From NCBI GenBank assembly GCA_003164135.1, contig PLSD01000039.1:18252-82251 (forward strand): DNA of 64,000 nucleotides. Direction: 5' to 3'. This document shows positions 52,832 to 61,667 of this stretch, piece after piece; within the stretch, counting starts at the first letter, position 1, and each line of letters opens with the position of its first letter. The notes under the pieces are model-generated. The model was not told the origin of the DNA and made no database searches. It saw nothing but the letters and a program-made list of their open reading frames with translations. The stretch comes from Acetobacteraceae bacterium. Its GTDB lineage: Bacteria > Pseudomonadota > Alphaproteobacteria > Acetobacterales > Acetobacteraceae. Both the position numbers and the translations under genes were made by a program.

Positions 52832-53338
52832 ATGAGCGAAACATCCCTGAAGCACGAGATCGAGCAGCTGCTTTATCTGGAGGCCGACTACGCCGACGAC
52901 TGGCTATTGACCGACTGGCTCGGCCTCTGGGCGGACGGCGAACTGCTCTACGAGGTCGGCCCGCTGGACACCCCCCGGGCCGACCGCTTCTCGCACAACC
53001 AGGTGCTCTATCTGCTCAGCGACGACCGTTTCCGCCTGGAACAACGCGTCATCCGCATGGGTAAACCAACCGCCCACGCCGAGGCCCCCGTGCGCTCGCA
53101 GACGCGTCATAACTACACCCACCTGCGTAACATCATTGTTGCGGGTGATACTGTCACCTTCAAGGTCAACATGCTGGTCACCCGCACGCGCAGGGATAAC
53201 GAGGGCGTCACCATCCTCCCCGGCTACGTCCTGTTCAAATGGGTACGCCAGAACGGTGCCTTGAAAATCCAGGAAAAACGCATCTTCCTCGACCTCTGGG
53301 TGCTCTCCAACCCCGGCACGATGTCGATTATTCTCTAA
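52832..53338 (+). CDS. Aromatic-ring-hydroxylating dioxygenase beta subunit
   Basis: EIEQLLYLEADYADDWLLTDWLGLWADGELLYEVG; follows alpha subunit. Confidence 0.88.
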   Translation: MSETSLKHEIEQLLYLEADYADDWLLTDWLGLWADGELLYEVGPLDTPRADRFSHNQVLYLLSDDRFRLEQRVIRMGKPTAHAEAPVRSQTRHNYTHLRNIIVAGDTVTFKVNMLVTRTRRDNEGVTILPGYVLFKWVRQNGALKIQEKRIFLDLWVLSNPGTMSIIL

Positions 53339-54054
53339 TCGCCATCGACGCTGGTAGCTTGTAGCTGGTAGCCGATCGGAACGGTAATCTGATATGTGCG
53401 GCCGGCGAGGCCCGGTAGCGGGGCGGGGTATTGCGTCTTGCGCGTATCTTCGAGTGCTGCCGCATCCAACAGCGGAAAGCCGCTGCTTCTTGTTATCGCG
53501 ATATTTGTCACCACGCCGTTCAGATAAGTGAACGTCACCTCCACCGAGCCGGTTTCGTGCGCCATTTGCGCTGCCTGCGGATAGGTTGAGTTGACATTCC
53601 CCTGTAGCGCGGCCCTCACCTCGGCAGCGAACATGTTGACATCACCCTGGCTCGGCTGTGGCGGGGCAGGGGGCTGCGGCGGCTGTGGCACCGGCGGTGG
53701 CTGCACCACCTGCGGCGGTGGCGGCAACTGCTTGGGCACAGGAATATGCCGCACAATATGACGCACCGACGGTTTCGGCGGCGGCGGCAAAGGCTTGACC
53801 ACTGGCCGCACCACCGGTTTCGGCGGGACTGGCACCGGCGGCGGCGGCGCTGGTTTGGGCGGCGGTGCGACGATGGAAAGTTTCACCACCGAAGGCGTCA
53901 GCGCCGGCATTTCCTTATGCGCCATCACTGGCAGCAACACGCCCAGCGCCGCAAGTTCCAGCAACAGCCCCAGGGCAATGGAAATGGCAAAGTGCTTGTT
54001 GCCGGCATCCGGGTTCAGCCAGGGCGAGTTCATCGTGTCAGCCATTTGCATCAA
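53335..54054 (-). CDS. TonB-family energy transducer
   Basis: N-terminal TM, long Pro-rich region, C-terminal YPQAAQMAHETGSVEVTFTYLNGVVTNIAITRSSGFPLLDAAALEDTRKTQYPAPLPG. Confidence 0.92.
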   Translation of the reverse strand: MMQMADTMNSPWLNPDAGNKHFAISIALGLLLELAALGVLLPVMAHKEMPALTPSVVKLSIVAPPPKPAPPPPVPVPPKPVVRPVVKPLPPPPKPSVRHIVRHIPVPKQLPPPPQVVQPPPVPQPPQPPAPPQPSQGDVNMFAAEVRAALQGNVNSTYPQAAQMAHETGSVEVTFTYLNGVVTNIAITRSSGFPLLDAAALEDTRKTQYPAPLPGLAGRTYQITVPIGYQLQATSVDGD

Positions 54055-54151
54055 TTCAATTTCTTACAGGTTGGGCTTGTAACGCATCAGGGCCCAGCTT
54101 GCGCCGGGCCCTGAGCTGTTCAGTTTTGGTTTCTCTAAACGGTCACAAATC

Positions 54152-56551
54152 TCAGAAGTTGATCGGCACCGAGATCGTCACGAAAGCCGACACGCCCGGC
54201 AGCACCCAGTACAGCAAATCACCCGCGCCGTTGGTACCGTTGTCGGAGATGATCTGGCGCTGGTTGGTGATGTTATCCACGTTCAACTTCAGCTTGATCT
54301 GGTCAAGATGCGGGTTCAGGTGGTTGAAGGTATAACCAGCCGCCACGTTCACCACATTGTACGGATTGTACCAGCCGCTAGGATACTTGCCACCCTTGCC
54401 GACGTCGCCGAGCGGACCACCAGTTGCGGTGGTCGTGCCGGAGGGGCCGGGCGTACCGGAATTACCACTATAAGAACCGCCGGTTGTCTGATCGATGATG
54501 GACCCGTAGATGCCATTCTTGTCGTAGATCACGCCAAGGTTGGAGGTGAACTGCGGCGCATTGAGGATATAGGTGTTGGATGAGGTCTGGTAGGCCTGGT
54601 TATAGCCGGCATTGCCGAACAGGCTGATGCCGTTGTCGAAGGTGTAGGTCACATCGCCTTCGATGCCGCGATAGATCACGCCGCCGGCATTGGTGAAATA
54701 CGCCGTGTTACCGCCGCCGACCTTCTGGATAAAGTTCTGAAAGTGGATGTGATAGATATCCGCGCCCAGAGCCAGATGTTCGTCCTGATAGGCCACACCG
54801 GTCTGGAAGTTCACCGTGCTCTGCGGCTTGAAGCTGTTGGTGCCGGGAGCCGCGATGTAATAGGTGTTCAGGTTCGGCGCGAGGAAGCCTTCCGCGGCCT
54901 GCGCATAGACCGAGAGGTTCGGGCTGATGCTGTACTTCGCTTCAAACGAAGGCAGCAGCTTGCCGTAGTTATGCGAGTAGCCCGTTGGCAGCTCGGTCTT
55001 CTGGTCGACCTGCGCGTTCAGTGCGCGTCTGAAGAAGGCGTATTTCACGCCGCCGGTCAGGGTCAGCCTGTCGATCGGCTTCCAGTCCACCTGGCCGTAG
55101 GGCTGGAAGGTGTAGAGCTGGTCGTGCATCAGGCGCTCGATTGAGCCGCCGGCGTTAGTTGGTGTGATTTTGCCGCCGTTGGAGTCACCGCTAAAATAGT
55201 TGATGGCGTTGCCATTGCTCAGCGAGACATTCTGCACCATGCGGCTATTGGTCTGGTGGTCGAACCAGAAGCCGGTCTTGATATCGCCCCAGTCGAAATC
55301 CTTCTCGGCGCGCTGAATGGTGCCGACGGAACGGTAATCCATCTTGAAGGTCTGGCCTGGAACACCGGCGATAACCGCGCCGGTCGGCGTGAGCTGCACC
55401 AGATTCGGCACCGCGGGTCCGTAGGCGCATCCGGGCATGGCGCAGGAATCCTGGGTGATGCCATCGCTCAGCGTGTCGTTCACGTCATCGCCGTTCAGGT
55501 CGTGGTGGTAATAGGCATAGGTGTAAACCTTGCCGTCATACAGCCAGCCGTTGCCCAGGTTGGACTGCACGTCGATGTATTCCATATCCGTGACGATATG
55601 GTCGTTGTTGTACCGGTTATAGGCCTGCGAGTTCGGGTTGGTGTTATAGGCGTAATTATGCCCGAGGGCCGCCATCTGCTCCGCCGTCGCGCCGATGGAG
55701 GGGTTCTGGTAGATGTTGTTGTAATCTGACATCAGCGTCACGGTGGTGTTGCTGCCAACCGGGATCACGATCTTGCCGAAGAAGTTCTTGCGTTCCTGCC
55801 CGGCATTCTGCAACGCGCCGTTGCTCTGGATATGCTCGGCATCCACCACGGCGGAGGTGCCGTTCAAGGTCTGGATGCTGCCGGTGTCGTAGCGGATACC
55901 AGCAAGGTTGGTACCGTAGCTGCCCCATTCACCATAGGGGGTGAGGGTCTGCGTCGCCGCCGGGTCGATGGTACGCAACGAAATCGTGCCGCCGAAGGTC
56001 GCATCGCCCACGGTTTCCGCCGTGCCGGGGCCGCGGTCCACAATCGTCTGGCCGATCTGGCTGTCGGTGAAGAACGAGGTCGAGTGATGCGTGAAGTCGT
56101 TGGAATCGCCAAAAGGAATGCCATCGAACGTGATGTTGTACTGGCCATCCTGGAAGCCGCGGATGGTCGGGCCATTGGCTTCCTGCAAACCAGGGCCGTT
56201 CGGGCTGATCTGCGAGACGGACGGGGTGAGGCGGGCAATATCAGCAAAACTCTGCGTGCCGATCAGCATGTTATCGGTGGTCTGCTTGGTCACCACGGAG
56301 GTCGGCTGCGTCGAGTTCAGCGGTGTGAGTGAAGGCGCTTCATACGGTGCGGTGCCCGGCGTGCTGGCCAGTGCCGCGGTGTCCGCGGTGCCGGTGGCGA
56401 GCACGGCGCCAAGGTCCAGGTTCACCGGCGCGGTGCTGGTCTGCGCATGCGCGGGTGCCGTGGCCAAAGCCAGCCCCGCGAGGGCAAACGCCAACGCCCG
56501 GTATGAAGACGCGCGACGCAATGCGCCCCGCAATGTGTTTGCAGAATCCAT
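54152..56551 (-). CDS. TonB-dependent outer-membrane receptor
   Basis: Signal peptide, plug (GPTIRGFQDGQYNITFDGIPFGDSNDF, DRGPGTAETVGDATFGGTISL), barrel with LKLNVDNITNQRQI and C-terminal Phe. Confidence 0.95.
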   Translation of the reverse strand: MDSANTLRGALRRASSYRALAFALAGLALATAPAHAQTSTAPVNLDLGAVLATGTADTAALASTPGTAPYEAPSLTPLNSTQPTSVVTKQTTDNMLIGTQSFADIARLTPSVSQISPNGPGLQEANGPTIRGFQDGQYNITFDGIPFGDSNDFTHHSTSFFTDSQIGQTIVDRGPGTAETVGDATFGGTISLRTIDPAATQTLTPYGEWGSYGTNLAGIRYDTGSIQTLNGTSAVVDAEHIQSNGALQNAGQERKNFFGKIVIPVGSNTTVTLMSDYNNIYQNPSIGATAEQMAALGHNYAYNTNPNSQAYNRYNNDHIVTDMEYIDVQSNLGNGWLYDGKVYTYAYYHHDLNGDDVNDTLSDGITQDSCAMPGCAYGPAVPNLVQLTPTGAVIAGVPGQTFKMDYRSVGTIQRAEKDFDWGDIKTGFWFDHQTNSRMVQNVSLSNGNAINYFSGDSNGGKITPTNAGGSIERLMHDQLYTFQPYGQVDWKPIDRLTLTGGVKYAFFRRALNAQVDQKTELPTGYSHNYGKLLPSFEAKYSISPNLSVYAQAAEGFLAPNLNTYYIAAPGTNSFKPQSTVNFQTGVAYQDEHLALGADIYHIHFQNFIQKVGGGNTAYFTNAGGVIYRGIEGDVTYTFDNGISLFGNAGYNQAYQTSSNTYILNAPQFTSNLGVIYDKNGIYGSIIDQTTGGSYSGNSGTPGPSGTTTATGGPLGDVGKGGKYPSGWYNPYNVVNVAAGYTFNHLNPHLDQIKLKLNVDNITNQRQIISDNGTNGAGDLLYWVLPGVSAFVTISVPINF

Positions 56552-56689
56552 TCTATAAAGCCCCTGTTATTTAATCACAGCCGTCCCATTGCGAGCTGCG
56601 TAGATACACGGGCGATGCGATAACTTATTGCACTGCAAAAAACGGTGTCAGTTTTGCGAACAATGTGTGATCTTTTTGTGTCAAGCCAA

Positions 56690-56728
56690 AATAAAAAAAG
56701 CCCGCCGGACCAAAGGGCCACGCGGGCT
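56690..56728 (-). terminator. Rho-independent terminator for exbB-exbD
   Basis: Minus strand AGCCCGCGTGGCCCTTTGGTCCGGCGGGCTTTTTTTATTTT. Confidence 0.8.
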
Positions 56729-56758
56729 AATTTCTTAAGTCGCGGTCTACAAAAAATC

Positions 56759-57169
56759 CTAATTCCCACCAGCCACCGGCTGCGCCGCAATCCCGATATC
56801 CGTCACCCCCGCTTTGCGCGCGGCGTCGATCACCGACATGAAATCCTGAAACGGCGTGGTCTTGTCAGTGGCAATCGTCAGGTCGGTCTTATCGGGCGCG
56901 CCATCGGCCACGAACATGGCGGTCAGCGCATCCGGCGTCATCACCGCATCCTTCACCTTAATCGTCCCATCGGGCATCACATTCACGGTGAATTTCGGGT
57001 GCGGCAGCGGGTCGGTCTGGCTGGACGTAGGCAGTTGCAAACTCACCCCGGCATCGGGGATCATCTGCAATGTCACAATAATAAAAAACACCAGCAGGAA
57101 CAGCATCACGTCGATCATCGGAATGATCTCGATGCGCGCCTTGCGGCGTTCGAAATAACGCATGTTCAT
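56759..57169 (-). CDS. exbD: ExbD/TolR family protein
   Basis: RRKARIEIIPMIDVMLFLLVFFIIVTLQ. Confidence 0.94.
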   Translation of the reverse strand: MNMRYFERRKARIEIIPMIDVMLFLLVFFIIVTLQMIPDAGVSLQLPTSSQTDPLPHPKFTVNVMPDGTIKVKDAVMTPDALTAMFVADGAPDKTDLTIATDKTTPFQDFMSVIDAARKAGVTDIGIAAQPVAGGN

Positions 57170-57172
57170 CGC

Positions 57173-57874
57173 TCAGGCGCTCACCAGCCGGGCGCTGCCC
57201 TGGGCCCGCAGCGGCACGCTGCGCGGCGGCACCACGGGAGTGCCATCGGTGCGGTTCACAATCATCATCTTCATCGAGTCGAGCTGGTGCACAATCAACC
57301 GCACCTGGTTGCTCAGCGCGTTAAACCCGGTCAGCCCCAGCATCGCGATGAAAATACCAAACGCGGTGGCGACCAGTGCATCGGCCACACCGCCGGTCAC
57401 GTCCGCCGGCGCGTGGCCGGGCTGCGCCAGCACGTTAAACGCATGGAACATGCCGATAATGGTGCCGAACAGCCCCAGTAGCGGGGCCAGCGTCACCACC
57501 GTATCCAAAATCCACAGGCGGCGGTCCAGCACCGGGGCAATCAACATAATCGACTCATCCAACCGGTTGGCCATGCCATCGGCATCAGCGGTGTCCAGGT
57601 GACGGATGGCGGTGTCCAGCAGCGCCGCCTCGGGCAGGCTACCCGCCGCGTGCAGCAGCGCGGCCAAGTCCGCATGCCCCAGCGCGGATTTCTCCGCGGT
57701 CGCGTGGATAATGGATTGGCCTCGCAAAATCGTGCTGCGCAGCGCCCAGGACCGGTCAATAATCACCGCCAGCGCCACCAGCAGCAAACCAGCCAGAACA
57801 TAAAGCACCCCGTCCGAGTAGTTGGCGAGATAGATAATATACGCGTAGGTCACAATACGGCTCCCATTATTCAA
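57173..57874 (-). CDS. exbB: MotA/TolQ/ExbB proton channel family protein
   Basis: LWILDTVVTLAPLLGLFGTIIGMFHAFNVL; GGVADALVATAFGIFIAMLGLTGFNAL. Confidence 0.93.
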   Translation of the reverse strand: MNNGSRIVTYAYIIYLANYSDGVLYVLAGLLLVALAVIIDRSWALRSTILRGQSIIHATAEKSALGHADLAALLHAAGSLPEAALLDTAIRHLDTADADGMANRLDESIMLIAPVLDRRLWILDTVVTLAPLLGLFGTIIGMFHAFNVLAQPGHAPADVTGGVADALVATAFGIFIAMLGLTGFNALSNQVRLIVHQLDSMKMMIVNRTDGTPVVPPRSVPLRAQGSARLVSA

Positions 57875-57918
57875 AGAGGCCGATACGCCAACTTTGCCAT
57901 TTTAAGTGTGATAGATTT

Positions 57919-58926
57919 ATGTCAGTGGCGCGTCCCCCCACGCCCGCATTTGGCCCCGGCGCGTTCCGGGGGCTAAGAACTCGCCGCATGTCTCATGCAA
58001 TGGTCCCCGAGGGGCGCCGAAAACTCCCCCCGGAAGCGGTCCTGGTGTTCATCACCATGATCTGGGGTTTCACCTTCCTGGTCATCAAGCTCGGCCTGGC
58101 GCACGGCGGCGCGCTGGCGCTGGTCGGGCTGCGCTTTGCCATTGGCGCCGTGCTGCTCGTCGTCATCACCCGCCCGTCCTGGCCCCGGCTTGCGGAATGG
58201 CGCGCCGGGTTTCTCATCGGCGCCTCGCTCTTCGCCGGCTACGCGTTGCAGGCCCAAGGCCTCACCACCATCGCCTCCAGCCGCTCGGCCTTTTTCACGG
58301 CGCTCTACGTGCCCCTCGTGCCGCTGCTGCAGCTGGCGCTGTTCCGCAAGCCCCCCGGCTGGACCGGCCTGCTCGCCATCGCGCTCGCCTTCGCGGGGCT
58401 GGCCCTGCTCGCGCACCCCAAGGGCGGCGTGTTCCAACTCTCCCTGGGTGACGCACTGACCATCGCCGCCGCCCTGGCCTGCGCGTTCGAGATCATCCTG
58501 CTGAGCCGCTATGCCCCGCACTGTAATCCCCAGCGTCTGGCCGTCGTGCAAATGGCCGTGGTGGCCGCACTCAGCCTTGCCGCAAGCTTCGTTACGGGTG
58601 CTGCCACGCCCTGGTCCTATCCGCCCTTCTGGTTCAGCACCATTGCTCTGGGGGCTGCCACCAGCCTCATCATGTTCGCCCAGGCCTGGGGGCAGGCGCG
58701 CGTCCCTGCGCTGCGGGCGAGCGTCATCTATGCCATGGAGCCAGTCTGGGCCGGCATTGTCGGGGCCATTGCGGGCGACCCAATGACCCTGGCCACCCTG
58801 GCGGGTGCGGGCATGATCGTGACCGGAATCCTGGTCGAGCCGTTCAGAAGGTTTTTACGCCGGAAAGCTGCTCCGCCCGAATCTGCTCCGGCGGCGCGCC
58901 AAACCAGCGGCGGCACGCCCGGCTGA
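57919..58926 (+). CDS. EamA/DMT family transporter
   Basis: Ten-TM-like; PPEAVLVFITMIWGFTFLVIKLGL; YAMEPVWAGIVGAIAGDPMTLATLAGAGMIVTGILV; true start may be 57988. Confidence 0.88.
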   Translation: MSVARPPTPAFGPGAFRGLRTRRMSHAMVPEGRRKLPPEAVLVFITMIWGFTFLVIKLGLAHGGALALVGLRFAIGAVLLVVITRPSWPRLAEWRAGFLIGASLFAGYALQAQGLTTIASSRSAFFTALYVPLVPLLQLALFRKPPGWTGLLAIALAFAGLALLAHPKGGVFQLSLGDALTIAAALACAFEIILLSRYAPHCNPQRLAVVQMAVVAALSLAASFVTGAATPWSYPPFWFSTIALGAATSLIMFAQAWGQARVPALRASVIYAMEPVWAGIVGAIAGDPMTLATLAGAGMIVTGILVEPFRRFLRRKAAPPESAPAARQTSGGTPG

Positions 58927-59920
58927 ACGGGCTCAGCTCCGCATAACCCAGCAACTGGCCGATGCATGAGATCGACAGATGCGGCAGCGACAAATAACTC
59001 AACGCCAGCGCCAGGCGCACCTGCTGCACGGCATCCGAGTAACTGAGCCCCAACTCCGCCAACCGCCGTTGCAAGGTCCAGCGCGCCACGCCCAGCGCGT
59101 CCGCCACCTCTTCCATCGGCGGATACCCATCGGGCAACCGCGCGCGAATTTCCCCACGCACCCGCTCCGCCAGCGGCACCGCCCCGCGCGGCAGCCGGCG
59201 CATGCAGCTCTCAGCCAGCAGGCGTGAGAATTTCCCAGCATCCGCGCCCGGCATCGCCCGGTTCAAATCGCGCGGCCGGAAGGCAATCGCATTGCTGCAC
59301 TGGCCAAAATACACCGGCGCGCCAAAACTGGCCTCATGCTCGGCGCCATGCCCTGGGCTCGGGTGCTCAAAATGCACTTCCTCCGGCACAAACCCAGGCC
59401 CGAACGCATGCCGCAACAGGTTCTGGAACATCGCGATAGTCAGCTCGGCATCCTGCCGTCGGTCAAAAATCCGCCAATCGAGAATCCGGTATTCCAGCCG
59501 CAGCAACCCGCCCTCGGCGCGCAGGCCCACATGGCTGGCTTCCTGGTGCAACGGAAACAAATCCACAAACTGCCGTAGTGCCATGCCGACGGTCGGTGCC
59601 GCCAGCGCAACGTCGCCCACCAATCCATGGCTGGAGGCGGGAAACTGCCGCCCGTAGCGCAGCCCGAAATTCTCGCAGCCGGAAACTTTCGCGGCCCGCT
59701 CCATGATATCCACATAGGCCGAAAGGTGCAGGCTCCCCTCGCTGGCGCCATTCAGCCGGCCAGCATCAATCCCCGCCGGCCCCATAACCCGGTCGGCATC
59801 CGCGCCGATCTCATCAAGAAACGGCAAAAGCCCCAAAGTCGCCACCAGGGCGACTTGTGCGCCCCCGGTCTGCTCAGCCTGGGTCTGCTCAGCATGGGTC
59901 TGCTCAGCCAATCGGCTCAT
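58844..59920 (-). CDS. AraC family transcriptional regulator
   Basis: GVARWTLQRRLAELGLSYSDAVQQVRLALALSYLSLPHLSISCIGQLLGYAELSPFSRACRRWFGAPPEQIR. Confidence 0.93.
   Translation of the reverse strand: MSRLAEQTHAEQTQAEQTGGAQVALVATLGLLPFLDEIGADADRVMGPAGIDAGRLNGASEGSLHLSAYVDIMERAAKVSGCENFGLRYGRQFPASSHGLVGDVALAAPTVGMALRQFVDLFPLHQEASHVGLRAEGGLLRLEYRILDWRIFDRRQDAELTIAMFQNLLRHAFGPGFVPEEVHFEHPSPGHGAEHEASFGAPVYFGQCSNAIAFRPRDLNRAMPGADAGKFSRLLAESCMRRLPRGAVPLAERVRGEIRARLPDGYPPMEEVADALGVARWTLQRRLAELGLSYSDAVQQVRLALALSYLSLPHLSISCIGQLLGYAELSPFSRACRRWFGAPPEQIRAEQLSGVKTF
59869..59913. repeat. Three tandem 15-bp repeats encoding AEQTx near the AraC N-terminus
   Basis: TCTGCTCAGCCTGGG / TCTGCTCAGCATGGG / TCTGCTCAGCCAATC. 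Confidence 0.8.
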
Positions 59921-59997
59921 AATTTCAAACTCCGCCCGCCTTAATGAGTGCGGTGCGCGTGGTGTATCCCGAAGTATCAAGCTACGCCGATTAGGAA

Positions 59998-60789
59998 CTA
60001 GCGCGCAACCCGCCCGGAATCGCCGATCAGCTTTTGCGCCAGCAACACCGGCACGGCGGTAAACACAATAATCGCGAACACCACCACATTCACCTCCGGC
60101 AGCTTCTGCCCCAGCCGGATGGCGCCAAAAATCCACAGCGGCAGCGTATTCTGCGCCCCGGCAGTGAAGGTGGTCACAATCACCTCATCAAACGACAGCG
60201 CAAACGCCAGCAGCGCCCCGGCCCCAATGGCACTCGCCATCATCGGCAGCATCACCCGGCGGAAGGTGAGGAACGCATCCGCCCCCAAATCCGCCGACGC
60301 CTCCGCCAGCGAGCGCGGCAGCCGCCGCAGCCGCGCGATCACGTTATTATACACAATCACCACGCAAAACGTCGCATGCCCGGCCACGATGGTCCAATAG
60401 GAGAGGTTAACCCCCCAGAACGCAAAATATGAGGCCAGCGCCATGCCGGTGAGGATGCCCGGCAGCGCGATCGGCAGCACCACGATGAAGCTGACGGCCT
60501 CCTTGCCAAAGGAGCGCATGCGCGCCACCGCCATCGCCGCCAGCGTTCCGAGCACAATGGCGATAAAGCTGGCCACCGCGGCCACTTCCAGCGAGAGCAC
60601 CAGCGCCTCGCGCACTTCGCCGTCATTCCAGGTGTCGGCAAACCAGTGCAGCGCGAACCCCTGCACCGGCCACGCCGGAATGGGTGCGGCGGAAAACGCA
60701 TAAACCACGATGACGAAAACCGGGACGAACAAAAACCCCAGTGTCGCGATCACCGCCGCCCAAATGATCCATTCGCCCCTAGAGTGCAT
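59998..60789 (-). CDS. ABC transporter permease, spermidine/putrescine (PotC) type
   Basis: ALPGILTGMALASYFAFWGVNL; RLRRLPRSLAEASADLGADAFLTFRRVMLPMMASAIGAGALLAFALSFDEVIVT. Confidence 0.91.
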   Translation of the reverse strand: MHSRGEWIIWAAVIATLGFLFVPVFVIVVYAFSAAPIPAWPVQGFALHWFADTWNDGEVREALVLSLEVAAVASFIAIVLGTLAAMAVARMRSFGKEAVSFIVVLPIALPGILTGMALASYFAFWGVNLSYWTIVAGHATFCVVIVYNNVIARLRRLPRSLAEASADLGADAFLTFRRVMLPMMASAIGAGALLAFALSFDEVIVTTFTAGAQNTLPLWIFGAIRLGQKLPEVNVVVFAIIVFTAVPVLLAQKLIGDSGRVAR

Positions 60790-61663
60790 CGAACGCCCCC
60801 AGTTTGCGCGCCAGCAGCAAAAACAACCCCATCACGCCCAGCGGCAGCGTCGCATAGGCCGCCGCGAAGGGAATGTTATTGGTCACGCCAACATTCGCGT
60901 ACACCACGTTGCCAATAAAGTCCGACCCGGTGCCCCCCACCAGCATCGGCGTCACGAAATCCCCCAGTGTGAGCGAAAACGTGAAAATCGCCCCCGCCAC
61001 CATGCCCGGCAGCGCCATCGGCAGAATCACCCGCCGGAATGTCGCCATGCCGCGCTCGCCCAAATCGGCCGAAGCCTCCAGCAGGCTCGGCGGAATCCGC
61101 TCCACCGCCGCCGCCAGCGGCAAAATCATGAACGGCAGCCACAGGTAGGAGAACACAATCCACATCGCCCAGTTGCTATAGCCGATGTGTAAATCGGGAA
61201 GCCCCAGCGCGCTCAGCGTCCAGTTCAGCACGCCGTCATGCGCCAATATCAGCCGCCAAGCATACACCCGCGCCAGATAGCTCGACCACAATGGCACCAG
61301 CACCAGCGCCATCAGCACGGCGCGCAGCCGCGGCCCCGCCAGCCGCACCATCGCATAGGCAAACGGCCAAGCCAGCACCGCATCGGTCACCGTCACCGCC
61401 GCCGCAATAAATATAGTCCGCACCGCAATGGTGCGGTAAATCGGATCGCTCGTCAGCTCGGCGAAATTAGCGAACGAAAACCCTGGGATCAGGTCGCCGC
61501 TCATATCATCGACCGTCCAGAACGCCGTCACCAGCAGCGCGCCGATCGCCGCCAGATACAACGCCACAAACCAAATCGCCGGCAGGCCGAGCAGGGCGGC
61601 ATTTGCCGCCCCCTCATGCCGCCAGCCGAACGCGGACAAGGCCGCGCGCCATGTCCGCTTCAT
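60779..61663 (-). CDS. ABC transporter permease, spermidine/putrescine (PotB) type
   Basis: RIPPSLLEASADLGERGMATFRRVILPMALPGMVAGAIFTFSLTLGDFVTPMLVGG. Confidence 0.92.
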   Translation of the reverse strand: MKRTWRAALSAFGWRHEGAANAALLGLPAIWFVALYLAAIGALLVTAFWTVDDMSGDLIPGFSFANFAELTSDPIYRTIAVRTIFIAAAVTVTDAVLAWPFAYAMVRLAGPRLRAVLMALVLVPLWSSYLARVYAWRLILAHDGVLNWTLSALGLPDLHIGYSNWAMWIVFSYLWLPFMILPLAAAVERIPPSLLEASADLGERGMATFRRVILPMALPGMVAGAIFTFSLTLGDFVTPMLVGGTGSDFIGNVVYANVGVTNNIPFAAAYATLPLGVMGLFLLLARKLGAFDAL

Positions 61664-61667
61664 TGCA

